Shown one piece after another: positions 51,215 to 60,189 of a stretch of 64,000 nucleotides of DNA (position 1 is its first letter; each line of letters opens with the position of its first letter). The notes beneath the pieces were generated by a model. That model had not been told where the DNA came from and searched no databases. It worked only from the letters and a program-made list of their open reading frames with translations. The translations under genes and the position numbers were made by a program. Source of the DNA: an uncultured Lachnospiraceae bacterium (lineage in GTDB: Bacteria > Bacillota > Clostridia > Lachnospirales > Lachnospiraceae). The stretch lies in the NCBI GenBank assembly GCA_934294885.1, contig CAKRAK010000010.1:25368-89367 (forward strand), in the 5' to 3' direction.

Positions 51215-51829
51215 ATGATAGAAGTGGATCGCTTAGATGTGGAAGTAGATGAAATATCCGGCTATCTGAATACGGAGCTTCAGACGGAGATTTCCCATGG
51301 GATAGAGGTGAGTCGTCTTGCAGGCCTGCTTGCAAGAGAATTAAAATTAGATCCGGAGGTTTGTCATGATATCGAGGTAGCGGGAATGTTACATGATATT
51401 GGAAAACTGAGAGCCAGCACATATCTGTATGGAGGAGAAGAAGATACGCTGAATGTTGAAAAGATGCGATATGTCCGTATGCATCCTACATTGGGATATG
51501 AGGTTGTAAAAGAGCATGGTTATCCGGAACGGGTATGTGAGATGATTTTACATCATCATGAAAATTATGATGGAACCGGATATCCGGACAATCTGGTAGG
51601 GGATAAGATTCCCATTGGTGCCAGAATCTTAAGGGTGTGTGATGTGTTTGCAGCCCTTACGTCAGACAGACCTTATCGAAAGGCTTTTGACAGCAAAACC
51701 GCTGTGGAGCTGTTGATTGAGGAGGTTCGCCATTTTGATATGAAAGTATTTCTTACTTTTCAGGGAATTGTTCATGATGAGGTGGTTGCCAAAGAACTAT
51801 TGGGACAGGAAGATAAGCTGACAACCTGA
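51215..51829 (+). CDS. HD-GYP domain protein, possible cyclic-di-GMP phosphodiesterase
   Basis: A 204-residue protein made almost entirely of an HD-GYP domain. Visible motifs are MLHDIGKL (His60-Asp61), HPTLGYEVV, ILHHHENYDGTGYPDNL (with GYP), GARILRVCDVFAALTSDRPYRKA. All the canonical metal and GYP residues are present, so c-di-GMP or related hydrolysis is plausible. There is no sensor domain, which makes it a stand-alone enzyme of unknown input. TTGGAGG precedes the ATG. hisS follows 34 bases later. Confidence 0.88.
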   Translation: MIEVDRLDVEVDEISGYLNTELQTEISHGIEVSRLAGLLARELKLDPEVCHDIEVAGMLHDIGKLRASTYLYGGEEDTLNVEKMRYVRMHPTLGYEVVKEHGYPERVCEMILHHHENYDGTGYPDNLVGDKIPIGARILRVCDVFAALTSDRPYRKAFDSKTAVELLIEEVRHFDMKVFLTFQGIVHDEVVAKELLGQEDKLTT

Positions 51830-51863
51830 CTCGAAAATAACGATGATTTAGGAGGACATACAA

Positions 51864-53138
51864 ATGCCAATGAAAAAGAAACCGGTTACCGGAATGAAAG
51901 ATATATTACCTAAGGAGATGGAAATCCGTAATTATGTGATGCAGGAAATCAGGGATACCTATAAGACCTTTGGATTTACTGCTATGGAAACGCCTTGTGT
52001 GGAGCATATTGAGAATCTTAGCTCAAATCAGGGTGGAGAAAATGAAAAATTAATCTTCAAGATTATGAAACGTGGAGACAAATTAACCTCAGCGATAGAA
52101 AAGGCTACTGCTGAGGATGCAAATTTGCTGTCAGACAGTGGACTTCGTTATGATCTTACATTGCCGTTATCCAGATATTATGCAAATAATGCCAATGATC
52201 TGCCAAGTCCTTTTAAGGCATTGCAGATGGGAAATGTATGGCGTGCAGATCGTCCCCAGCGAGGCAGATATCGTCAGTTTATGCAGTGTGATATTGATAT
52301 TTTGGGAGAGCCTACCATTTTGGCGGAGATCGAGCTGATCACGGCTACCACAACCTTACTTGGAAAGGTTGGATTTGAGAAGTTTACCATTCGTCTGAAT
52401 AACCGTAAGATGTTAAAGGCAATGGCAGCATACAGTGGATTTGCTGAGGCAGATTATGACAGTGTATTCATTACACTGGATAAGATGGACAAGATCGGTT
52501 TGGATGGTGTTGCTGCTGAATTGGTAGAACAGGGCTATACGAATGAACAGGTTCAGAAATATTTGTCCTTGTTTGAGAAGGTAACAGAGGATGTTGAGGG
52601 AATCCATTTCCTTCAGGATACGTTGGGAGACTTTTTGGAAGCAGATGTGGCAAAGGATTTAGAAACCATTATTACAAGTGTAGAGGCAGTGAAGAATGCC
52701 GACTTCAGAATTGTTTTTGACCCGACTCTTGTACGGGGAATGAGTTATTACACCGGTCCGATTTTTGAGATTTCCATGGATGAATTTGGCGGCTCCGTTG
52801 GTGGCGGTGGCAGATACGATGAAATGATCGGAAAGTTTACCGGACAGAATACACCGGCGTGTGGTTTCTCCATCGGATTCGAGCGTATCGTAATGCTTCT
52901 GTTGGAAAGAGACTATCAGGTACCTGCAAAGGGTGGTAAGGTAGCTTATCTTGTGGAAAAGAACATGCCCCAGGAAAAGCTTCGTGATATTTTAAAAGAG
53001 GCAAATGAAAAGCGTAAAGAAGGAATCCAGATTAACATTAACATTATGAAGAAGAATAAGAAATTCCAAAAGGAGCAGTTAGAAAAAGAAGGCTATACAG
53101 ACTTTAAGGAATTTTATGCAAGAGATTTGGAGCATTAA
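51864..53138 (+). CDS. hisS: Histidyl-tRNA synthetase
   Basis: Class II synthetase charging tRNA-His. The 424 residues have motif 1 (FTAMETPCVEHIENL), motif 2 (GNVWRADRPQRGRYRQFMQC), histidine-binding LVRGMSYYTGPIFEI and motif 3 (SIGFERI). The C-terminal region after about residue 345 is short and Lys-rich (MKKNKKFQKEQL) and lacks the usual Gly-Val rich anticodon-domain pattern, so that domain is divergent. AGGAGG precedes the ATG. It appears functional. Confidence 0.93.
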   Translation: MPMKKKPVTGMKDILPKEMEIRNYVMQEIRDTYKTFGFTAMETPCVEHIENLSSNQGGENEKLIFKIMKRGDKLTSAIEKATAEDANLLSDSGLRYDLTLPLSRYYANNANDLPSPFKALQMGNVWRADRPQRGRYRQFMQCDIDILGEPTILAEIELITATTTLLGKVGFEKFTIRLNNRKMLKAMAAYSGFAEADYDSVFITLDKMDKIGLDGVAAELVEQGYTNEQVQKYLSLFEKVTEDVEGIHFLQDTLGDFLEADVAKDLETIITSVEAVKNADFRIVFDPTLVRGMSYYTGPIFEISMDEFGGSVGGGGRYDEMIGKFTGQNTPACGFSIGFERIVMLLLERDYQVPAKGGKVAYLVEKNMPQEKLRDILKEANEKRKEGIQININIMKKNKKFQKEQLEKEGYTDFKEFYARDLEH

Positions 53139-53143
53139 GATGA

Positions 53144-53183
53144 AAAAGGCGTTTCACCGTAAGGTGGGACGTCTTTTTTTCTT
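53144..53183 (+). terminator. Rho-independent terminator after hisS
   Basis: AAGGCGTTTCACC pairs with GGTGGGACGTCTT around GTAA, using several G-T pairs, followed by TTTTTTT. Confidence 0.85.
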
Positions 53184-53276
53184 TTTATCAGTTTGCCTAT
53201 TATTCCGATTCGGAAGGCTTACAAGGAGCAGGAACCGGAATCCTGACTTTCCGGAATCGTTATAATCGAATTAACA

Positions 53277-53306
53277 GAATATAAAATGAAAAAAGACGCC
53301 ATACTA
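53277..53306 (+). promoter_or_regulatory. Sigma-G type (forespore) promoter of the germination operon
   Basis: GAATA at 53277-53281, an 18-base spacer, CATACTA at 53300-53306. This matches the late-forespore sigma-G pattern (G-A/C-ATA, 17-18 bases, CATA-x-TA) and lies about 55 bases ahead of the first germination gene, exactly where it should be. Confidence 0.8.
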
Positions 53307-53361
53307 TGTCTCGAAGGTGAATGTCCGCAAAACGTGGAAGATATCCTTGAAGGAGGCTTGT

Positions 53362-54906
53362 ATGAAAATTGCTTACAATGATAAAAATGATGTAGAGTAT
53401 CCGGTTTATGAGGAGTTAGATAAAAATATCGAGGTTTTGGACTCTTTATTTTTCAATTGGGGAGATATTGTTAAAAAGAAGTTTGTTTTGCAAAGACACC
53501 AAAAAAATCTGGAAATCTACATCATTTATATAGATGGATTAACAAATAATGAAATGGTGGAGCGAACCATAACCCATCCCCTGCTGTATGAATGGCAGGA
53601 GCTTTGTAGTCTGAGTCGGGCAGAGGATGCTGCTCTTGAGGGAGAGGAGCTGTTTCGGTCTGTATTTCATGCCCAGACAGAAGCGGTGGATCTGGTTCCC
53701 GTAACTACAATCCAGGATGCGATTTCCGGAGTGTTAAAAGGAGATACGGCTATCTTCATCGATCATGTACCGAAGTGCATGATGTTATCCACTAAAAAGC
53801 TTCCTACAAGAGGCATAGATGTTCCGGATAAGGAGGCAGGGCTTAGAGGGCCAAGAGATTCTTTTAATGAAAATTTCCGTACCAATACAGCTTTGATCCG
53901 ACGTCGGATTAAAGATCCTAAGCTGAAATTAGAGCAGGGAGAGCTTGGGCTGCGCAGCAGAACGGTATACGGTGTGATGTATATGGAGGATTTGATCTAT
54001 CCGGAGCTGCTAGGGGCAGTGAGGAAGAAAATGGAGTCCTTTACTATTGACGGTATTTTTGATTCCGGTATGCTGGTGCATCTTTTGGAGGAAAAATGGT
54101 ATTCTCCCTTTCCCCAGATTCAGACGACGGAACGTCCGGATAAGGCGGCGTCTGCTCTGTTAGAGGGACGAATTGTTCTTGTTGTGGATAATTCTCCGGA
54201 GGTTTTGATTCTGCCAACTACCTTTAATACCTTTTTTCAGGCAGCGGATGATTATTACAATCGTTATACCGTAGGTTCTTTTGCAAGGATTCTTCGGTAT
54301 TTCGCGGCATTTATCAGTGTTTTGTTACCGGGGCTGTATGTTGCCATCACCTGTTATTATCCCCAGATTTTACCTACGGACTTTCTTCTTACCATTGCAG
54401 GAGCAAGGACGAATATCACCTTTCCCATTGTTGTAGAGGTATTGTTAATGGAGCTGTTATTTGAACTGTTGCGGGAGGCAGGGATTCGACTGCCGGGTCA
54501 GATGGGAAATACTATCGGTGTGGTAGGCGGTTTGATTGTAGGACAGGCTGCGGTGGAGGCGTCGTTAGTCAGCACGATTGTAGTGATCGTTGTGGCTTTA
54601 ACAGCTATTGCTTCCTTTGCGATTCCCAATGAGGAGTTTTCTTCTACCTTCCGTTTACTAAAATTTTTTATGATTTTTCTTGGAGCAATCTGGGGCTTGT
54701 ATGGAATCTTTTTGGGAATGTTGATTTTGGTGATTCATCTTTCTTCGTTGGAAAGCTTCGGAATCCCTTATATGATGCCTCTGACTGCCGGTACAGCAGA
54801 CCATAATGTTGAATTTCAGGACTTTGTCGTCCGTAAGCCGATTTTCATAATGAAGAATCGACCCTTATATACAATGAGAGGAAAACGAAGAAGATTTCGG
54901 AAATAG
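53362..54906 (+). CDS. gerAA: Spore germination receptor subunit A (GerAA family)
   Basis: Inner-membrane subunit of the spore germinant receptor. The 514 residues have a hydrophilic N-terminal domain of about 300 residues with DLVPVTTIQDAISGVLKGD and RGPRDSFNENFRTNTALIRRR, the GerA hallmark, then a C-terminal half with about five membrane helices starting near FARILRYFAAFISVLLPGLYVA and including ANITFPIVVEVLLMELLFELLREAGIRLP-like sequence. ATG 53362 follows AAGGAGG. It is first in an A-B-C operon behind a sigma-G promoter. The germinant is unknown. Confidence 0.95.
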   Translation: MKIAYNDKNDVEYPVYEELDKNIEVLDSLFFNWGDIVKKKFVLQRHQKNLEIYIIYIDGLTNNEMVERTITHPLLYEWQELCSLSRAEDAALEGEELFRSVFHAQTEAVDLVPVTTIQDAISGVLKGDTAIFIDHVPKCMMLSTKKLPTRGIDVPDKEAGLRGPRDSFNENFRTNTALIRRRIKDPKLKLEQGELGLRSRTVYGVMYMEDLIYPELLGAVRKKMESFTIDGIFDSGMLVHLLEEKWYSPFPQIQTTERPDKAASALLEGRIVLVVDNSPEVLILPTTFNTFFQAADDYYNRYTVGSFARILRYFAAFISVLLPGLYVAITCYYPQILPTDFLLTIAGARTNITFPIVVEVLLMELLFELLREAGIRLPGQMGNTIGVVGGLIVGQAAVEASLVSTIVVIVVALTAIASFAIPNEEFSSTFRLLKFFMIFLGAIWGLYGIFLGMLILVIHLSSLESFGIPYMMPLTAGTADHNVEFQDFVVRKPIFIMKNRPLYTMRGKRRRFRK

Positions 54907-54927
54907 TTGTGGAGGGGGAATGACAAA

Positions 54928-56043
54928 ATGTTTAGGGACAATGGAAAAATTTCTGAAAAACAGCTGGAACGGATGCTGATGCTTCCGGTCTTTGCGGGAA
55001 TTATTTTTGTACTTCCCTTTGCAGGGGCAGCAATGTTTGGTGATTCCTGCATATGGGGACTGTTTTTCTTTTTTCTTTTTGCGGTTATCTATATTACCGG
55101 TTTGTCTGCCCTTTCGGGACAGATGAAAGATGCATATTATAATGAGCCGCCAACGGGGCTGCAAAGAGGGCTCTGTCTTACTCAGATTATAAGGCAGACG
55201 ATACATTTATCCTTTTACATTGTGTTGTCCATAGCGGTATTAGGGGATGCACAGGTTCCTTTTATGGAAGGAAGCTCCACAGACCGTATCGGGAATCTGC
55301 TTGTGGTATTGCCGTTAATCCTGGTGGCGTTGTATGGAGCCAATCATAATGTGGAAAAGATGGGACGGTTATACGAAATGCTGTTCTGGGTTGTATTTAT
55401 CCCCTATGTAATTATGATTTTGTTTGGTTTGAAAGAGGTGGATTACGGTGTTTTTATACCATCCCTTAAGATGCCCTTATGGGAGATTATGCTTTGCAGC
55501 TATGCATTGCTTACCTTTGTTGTGCCGGGAGAACAGTTTCTCCTGCTTCGAAGCTGCCTTGTAAAAAACGGGGAAGAAGGGCAGAATCGTGGAATGGGAA
55601 AAAGAGTTTCTTTACTGGTAATCATTGCGGTTGCACTGGCAATTCTTCTTACCTTATTTATCTTCGGTATTTATGGAATCCGCAGTGCGGCTATGGAGGA
55701 AATGGTTACGGTAGATATTATGCGGTATATTCGTCTTCCCTTGAGAGTGCTGGAACGTTTTGATGCATTAATGGTTTGGTTTTTTATGCTGGGATGCTTT
55801 GTGTTAATGTGCAGCAGTCTGTTTGCCGGAGGGCATTATGCGTTAAAGCTGCGATGGGGAAAACGCATTTTCTGGTTAATCGGAATGGTGGCAGTCAGTT
55901 TGCTTATTGTACTGTGGCTGCCGGATTACAAGGAATCCTTGTGGTTATATTTGTGTTACGGAGCTGTTTTTGATGTTCCCTTATCCATTCTTTTTGCATT
56001 TCTTTCAGGAAAAATCGGTTATGTGGAGGAAAATGAGAATTGA
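54928..56043 (+). CDS. gerAB: Spore germination receptor subunit B (GerAB family)
   Basis: A 371-residue integral membrane protein with about ten helices, of the APC-superfamily germination permease type thought to bind the germinant. The start region ISEKQLERMLMLPVFAGI and the middle GANHNVEKMGRLYEMLFWVV fit GerAB proteins. ATG 54928 has GGAGGGGG nine bases upstream. It follows gerAA by 21 bases and overlaps gerAC by four bases (TTGA), indicating coupled translation in one receptor operon. Confidence 0.92.
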   Translation: MFRDNGKISEKQLERMLMLPVFAGIIFVLPFAGAAMFGDSCIWGLFFFFLFAVIYITGLSALSGQMKDAYYNEPPTGLQRGLCLTQIIRQTIHLSFYIVLSIAVLGDAQVPFMEGSSTDRIGNLLVVLPLILVALYGANHNVEKMGRLYEMLFWVVFIPYVIMILFGLKEVDYGVFIPSLKMPLWEIMLCSYALLTFVVPGEQFLLLRSCLVKNGEEGQNRGMGKRVSLLVIIAVALAILLTLFIFGIYGIRSAAMEEMVTVDIMRYIRLPLRVLERFDALMVWFFMLGCFVLMCSSLFAGGHYALKLRWGKRIFWLIGMVAVSLLIVLWLPDYKESLWLYLCYGAVFDVPLSILFAFLSGKIGYVEENEN

Positions 56044-56657
56044 GGAAATTATATGGTGTTGCTTTTTTTCTCCTGTGTATCTGTTTGACAGGCTGTAAGG
56101 CAACGGGAAAAAATAATATGCGAAATCTCGAGGAACGGGATTATGCTACTGTTTTAATGATACAAAAGCTGGGGGATGAAAAATACAAAATGAATCTGGG
56201 AGTTGCCAGAGTCAGGCTGCAGGGAGAAACTGCGGAAGGGGAAAGGTTTTCCTCCTTTGAATGCTGCAGTCTGGAGGAATTAAGAGAAAAATACGAGACA
56301 GTAAAGGGTAAGTATCTGTCGCTGGCGCATCTAAAGGTAATTATCGTTACAAATGTATGTCCCATGGAAAATTGCCGGGACTATATGGACGAGCTTCGCC
56401 GGGACAACGAAATCGCAAAAACGGTTCCGGTATTGGAATCGGATGATGTGGATGCCCTTTTGAAGTATGCCGAGGATTTGAAGCAGCCTATGGGAACTTA
56501 TATGAGTGATCTGGTAAGAGTAAAAGAGCGGGAAGGCAGAAAAATACCATGGCTTATGGATTATTTGAAGCACATACAGGAGGGAAGGGAGATTTTTGTA
56601 TATCGTATTCAAATAAAAAAGGAAGGATTAAAGCTTACAGCCTATAACAATGGATAA
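56040..56657 (+). CDS. gerAC: Short spore germination lipoprotein (GerAC N-terminal type)
   Basis: A 205-residue lipoprotein with a type II signal: the lipobox LTGC ends at Cys19. The domain with YATVLMIQKLGDEKYKMNLG and HLKVIIVTNVCP matches the N-terminal half of GerC subunits. Typical GerC proteins run to about 370 residues; the entire C-terminal domain is missing, and no remnant appears before spoIIR. The start is TTG 56040 within the gerAB stop, with GGAGG nine bases upstream. It could be a natural short form or a truncation. Confidence 0.85.
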   Translation: MRKLYGVAFFLLCICLTGCKATGKNNMRNLEERDYATVLMIQKLGDEKYKMNLGVARVRLQGETAEGERFSSFECCSLEELREKYETVKGKYLSLAHLKVIIVTNVCPMENCRDYMDELRRDNEIAKTVPVLESDDVDALLKYAEDLKQPMGTYMSDLVRVKEREGRKIPWLMDYLKHIQEGREIFVYRIQIKKEGLKLTAYNNG

Positions 56658-56664
56658 GCATGAT

Positions 56665-56693
56665 GCATAATATATCATGAATGGGTAATACTT
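56665..56693 (+). promoter_or_regulatory. Candidate sigma-F (forespore) promoter of spoIIR
   Basis: GCATA at 56665-56669 and GGTAATACTT at 56684-56693, fitting the sigma-F -10 pattern GGnnAnAmTw. The 14-base spacer is shorter than usual, so this is tentative; spoIIR is a known sigma-F target. Confidence 0.5.
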
Positions 56694-56733
56694 AAGGTAG
56701 AAGTTAGACCATAGGGAAAGAAGGAGAGCAGGT

Positions 56734-57615
56734 ATGAGGATTGTTCGTGATATATTTGCGGCGATAATGATAGGGCTTATGGGAGGTTTCCTTGTAACGA
56801 TTCTTTGTTACTATAATTCCCATAAGGAGCAGGGGGCATTTCATACAATGATGGCAGTTGCCAACAGTGTAGGTGTTGTATCCGATGCGTATTCCCATGA
56901 GAATACGAAAACCTTAAGTGATATGGATATAGAAAAAACGGTTTTGGAAGCTTTTGATGAAATGGATGATTCGGATAAGTCCTCGTTATATTCAACTGTA
57001 TTGAATAGCATTCTGGGAAGTGACCAAAACGGCAGCGAGGGAGATGTACTGGCAATGGAGGAAGACAGCTTGGCGGATAATCCGTATTCCGGAATTATTC
57101 GATTTCATGTAAGGGCAAACAGTGATTCCCAAGAGGATCAGGAACTGAAAATGGCAGTAAAGGAAGATGTGGTTACCATGTTAAAGCCGGTGCTTGCCCG
57201 TTGTAGTACAGTGGAGGAAAGCAGAAATATAATTGTTTCCAGCTTGCAAAACATCTATGTGACAGCGGTGAATACCATTGTAGAGCAGGGATATGATTAT
57301 GAGGTAAAGGTGTATTTGACTGAGGAAGAATTTCCGGCAAAGACATACGGTGATCTGACCTTCCCGGCGGGAAAATATCAGGCATTACGGATTGATATCG
57401 GAGAGGCAAAGGGTCATAACTGGTGGTGTGTCATGTATCCGCCCTTATGCTTTATTGATGAATCAACGGCAGTGGTTTCCAAGGATGGAAAGGAGCTTTT
57501 AAAGAAAAATCTCACTGATGAGGAATACAGAAAATTGTTTGCCAATCCGGATGTGGAAATCGAACCGTCCTGCAAGTTATATGAATGGATTCAGGGTATT
57601 AAGAAGGGGGATTAG
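56734..57615 (+). CDS. spoIIR: Stage II sporulation protein R
   Basis: Forespore-secreted signal that triggers SpoIIGA to activate sigma-E in the mother cell. The 293 residues have an N-terminal membrane or signal helix (about 5-23), then an acidic insertion of about 75 residues not present in the B. subtilis protein. The SpoIIR domain (about 108-290) has IIRFHVRANSDSQEDQELK, TAVNTIVEQGYDYEVKVYL, FPAGKYQALRIDIGEAKG and NWWCVMYPPLCF. GAAGGAGAG precedes the ATG. The gene confirms that the host belongs to an endospore-forming lineage. Confidence 0.95.
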   Translation: MRIVRDIFAAIMIGLMGGFLVTILCYYNSHKEQGAFHTMMAVANSVGVVSDAYSHENTKTLSDMDIEKTVLEAFDEMDDSDKSSLYSTVLNSILGSDQNGSEGDVLAMEEDSLADNPYSGIIRFHVRANSDSQEDQELKMAVKEDVVTMLKPVLARCSTVEESRNIIVSSLQNIYVTAVNTIVEQGYDYEVKVYLTEEEFPAKTYGDLTFPAGKYQALRIDIGEAKGHNWWCVMYPPLCFIDESTAVVSKDGKELLKKNLTDEEYRKLFANPDVEIEPSCKLYEWIQGIKKGD

Positions 57616-57672
57616 ACCCCTTGTACCCCTGTAGTTGTGTCTTGAACGAAAAAATAAATTATGATAAAATAT

Positions 57673-57719
57673 ATCTGTTTGTAATACCCTGTTTTTAGCA
57701 GGGTATTTTGTAAACAGAT
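57673..57719 (+). promoter_or_regulatory. Long leader hairpin between spoIIR and the MBOAT gene
   Basis: ATCTGTTT pairs with AAACAGAT outside, and AATACCCTG with CAGGGTATT inside, forming a nearly continuous 17-pair stem. A T-rich bulge replaces a proper 3' T-tract. It may terminate spoIIR or structure the MBOAT leader. Confidence 0.6.
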
Positions 57720-57747
57720 AAGAATATTATGTATGAGGGGTCGTGAA

Positions 57748-59244
57748 ATGTCTTTTTCGTCAGGAACATTTTTGATTTTTTTTCCTGTTGTGACTATCAT
57801 ATATTTTCTGATACCACAAAGGATAAAATATATATGGCTGTTAATTGCATCCTATTATTTTTACATGGGATGGAATGTGGAATATGCATTTTTGATTTTT
57901 ACTTCTACTGTGATTACATATGTAAGTGGTTTGGTACTGGAGCGTATTAAGAAGAAAAACATATCGCCCCGGCAAAGAAGCCGTAGGATGAAAATTTGCG
58001 TTGCTGTTAGTGTGATTAGTAATCTTGGGATACTGGGATACTTCAAATATACCCAGTTTTTTTATGATTTAGGAAGAAAAATATTTGCACTTTTTAATGT
58101 TCAGATTATGGAGCATAACTTCGATATTCTCCTTCCGGTTGGTATCTCATTTTATACATTTCAGGCATTAAGTTATACGATAGATGTATATCGGGATGAT
58201 ATTTACGCAGAGAAGAATTTTTTGAAATATGCCCTGTTTGTATCTTTCTTTCCGCAGCTGGTGGCGGGACCCATTGAGCGTTCTAAAAATTTGCTGGTTC
58301 AGATTAATGAAACCCATAAGTTCCGATTTGAAAATTTAAAAATTGGTTTTGTGATTATGCTGTGGGGATATTTTTTGAAGATTGTACTGGCTGATAAGAT
58401 TGCGATTTTTGTGGACACGGTCTATGGGGATTATGAGGCATACCCGGGATGGTATCTGGTGGTTGCAACTGCATTGTTTGCGGTACAGATTTACTGTGAT
58501 TTTAACGGATATACAATGATTGCCCGAGGGGCAGCTAAGATTATGGGATTTTCTTTGATGGAGAATTTTGATGCACCGTATCTGTCTACATCCGTATCCG
58601 ATTTCTGGAGAAGATGGCATATATCTTTAACCTCGTGGTTGAAGGATTATCTTTACATACCTTTAGGGGGAAGCCGCAAAGGAACCTTTAGAAAGTACAT
58701 CAATAAAATGATCGTATTTTTGGTAAGCGGCTTGTGGCATGGTGCGTCTCTTTCCTTTGTTATATGGGGTGCTTTGAACGGAATTTATCAGGTAATAGAA
58801 GAGGCTTTTGGTTTCGTTATGCATCGTATTGCAGAGGGCTTGCAGTTAAAGGGCAGCAGTTTATCGGGAAAAGCCGTTAAGTGCTTTTTTACTTTTGTGT
58901 TTGTGGATTTTGCATGGATATTTTTCCGGGCAAGCAGTCTGAAAGAGGCAATGGCGATTATAAAACAGATGGTTACGGTTCATAACCCGTGGGTTTTGAC
59001 AAACGGTTCTTTATATGAATGTGGATTACAGGAAAAGAATTTCCTGTTTATGCTGATATGCATTGGCATTTTGTTTGTTGTTGATCTGTGCAAACGAAAG
59101 AAAGTGAATCTGATAGAGCTATATGAGAAACAGGATTGGTTGTTTCAATGTGTCTTTGTTGCAGTGTTTGTAACATTTATTTTAATCTTCGGACATTATG
59201 GACCTGCATATGATGCAACCAATTTTATATACTTTCAGTTTTAG
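57748..59244 (+). CDS. MBOAT-family O-acyltransferase (AlgI/DltB-like)
   Basis: A 498-residue membrane O-acyltransferase with about 11 helices. The family core is visible: LLPVGISFYTFQALSYTIDVYR, FFPQLVAGPIERSKN, DFWRRWHISLTSWLKDYLYIPLGG, and the catalytic His region SGLWHGASLSFVIWG. Such proteins acetylate extracellular polysaccharides or cell-wall polymers. It is followed at once by an SGNH-type partner, as in AlgI-AlgJ pairs. ATG 57748 with GAGGGG seven bases upstream is preferred over ATG 57733. The acceptor polymer is unknown. Confidence 0.94.
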   Translation: MSFSSGTFLIFFPVVTIIYFLIPQRIKYIWLLIASYYFYMGWNVEYAFLIFTSTVITYVSGLVLERIKKKNISPRQRSRRMKICVAVSVISNLGILGYFKYTQFFYDLGRKIFALFNVQIMEHNFDILLPVGISFYTFQALSYTIDVYRDDIYAEKNFLKYALFVSFFPQLVAGPIERSKNLLVQINETHKFRFENLKIGFVIMLWGYFLKIVLADKIAIFVDTVYGDYEAYPGWYLVVATALFAVQIYCDFNGYTMIARGAAKIMGFSLMENFDAPYLSTSVSDFWRRWHISLTSWLKDYLYIPLGGSRKGTFRKYINKMIVFLVSGLWHGASLSFVIWGALNGIYQVIEEAFGFVMHRIAEGLQLKGSSLSGKAVKCFFTFVFVDFAWIFFRASSLKEAMAIIKQMVTVHNPWVLTNGSLYECGLQEKNFLFMLICIGILFVVDLCKRKKVNLIELYEKQDWLFQCVFVAVFVTFILIFGHYGPAYDATNFIYFQF

Positions 59245-59252
59245 GAGATTGT

Positions 59253-60185
59253 ATGAAGAAAAAGATAAAAAGAATATGCGGAGTGCTTTTGACGGTACTG
59301 CTGATATTCGGCATGGTACAATATGCCGGATACCGGTTAAAACCAAAGTCTTTGGAAAATACATATTGCCAGATTCAGGCATTTCACATGCTTCCGGACA
59401 ATTCAGTGGATGTTATGGTATATGGTTCCAGCCATTCCTGGAATGGATTTGATGTGAATGTGTTAACACAACAGTATGGAATCTCTGCATATAATTACAG
59501 CTGTATGTGGCAGCATATGAATACAACCAGATTATTTTTAAAGGATTCTTTGGAAACACAAAGCCCTAAGGTGGTATTGATCGAAACCTATATTCCTGAG
59601 ATATTGGCGGATGAGAATATGAACGGAGAGATTTATTATTCCCGTTATCTGCCGGATTCTCCTGCAAGACGGGAATATTTAAAGCAGTGTTTTGCCGGTG
59701 ACTGGGGCAGATATGTATCTTATTATTTTCCCTTGGTGGCTTTCCATGAAAGCTGGGAGGATATAGATTATAAAAGCTATATGCCCCTAAGTGATAATAT
59801 AAGTCTTTTTTCCCAGTCAAGGGGATTTTTGGGAAAGGATGATGTAGTACCGGTAGAGATTCCCGGCAGGACAAAATATCAATATGACCTCCCGGAGGAT
59901 TCCGTTGCCGTATTGGATGATATGGTGGCACTTTGTCATGAAAAAGGGATAGAGGTGATTTTCTACACCATTCCCAGTGGTATGAAAAACCATTATGCAG
60001 ATGCTTTTAAGCAGTATGCGGAGCAAAGGGGCTGTGCCTATGTGAATCTGTTTGACAAGGTAGAAGAATGTGGAATTGACGAAAATACAGACTTTCTGGA
60101 TAAAGGGCATTTGAATGTCAACGGGGCAAAAAAGGTTGCCGCTTATATGGGACAGTATATTACGGATAATTACGATTTAAAATAA
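59253..60185 (+). CDS. SGNH-hydrolase-like partner of the MBOAT acyltransferase
   Basis: A 310-residue membrane-anchored protein with one N-terminal helix (about 7-27) and an extracytoplasmic SGNH/DHHW-like domain. The nucleophile block is VYGSSHSWNGFDV, and the C-terminal block FLDKGHLNVNGAKKVAAYMG contains the Asp-x-x-His pair. In the paired family (AlgJ/AlgX-like) this domain completes acyl transfer onto the polymer. It starts eight bases after the MBOAT gene, so the two clearly form one unit. Confidence 0.9.
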   Translation: MKKKIKRICGVLLTVLLIFGMVQYAGYRLKPKSLENTYCQIQAFHMLPDNSVDVMVYGSSHSWNGFDVNVLTQQYGISAYNYSCMWQHMNTTRLFLKDSLETQSPKVVLIETYIPEILADENMNGEIYYSRYLPDSPARREYLKQCFAGDWGRYVSYYFPLVAFHESWEDIDYKSYMPLSDNISLFSQSRGFLGKDDVVPVEIPGRTKYQYDLPEDSVAVLDDMVALCHEKGIEVIFYTIPSGMKNHYADAFKQYAEQRGCAYVNLFDKVEECGIDENTDFLDKGHLNVNGAKKVAAYMGQYITDNYDLK

Positions 60186-60189
60186 AGGA

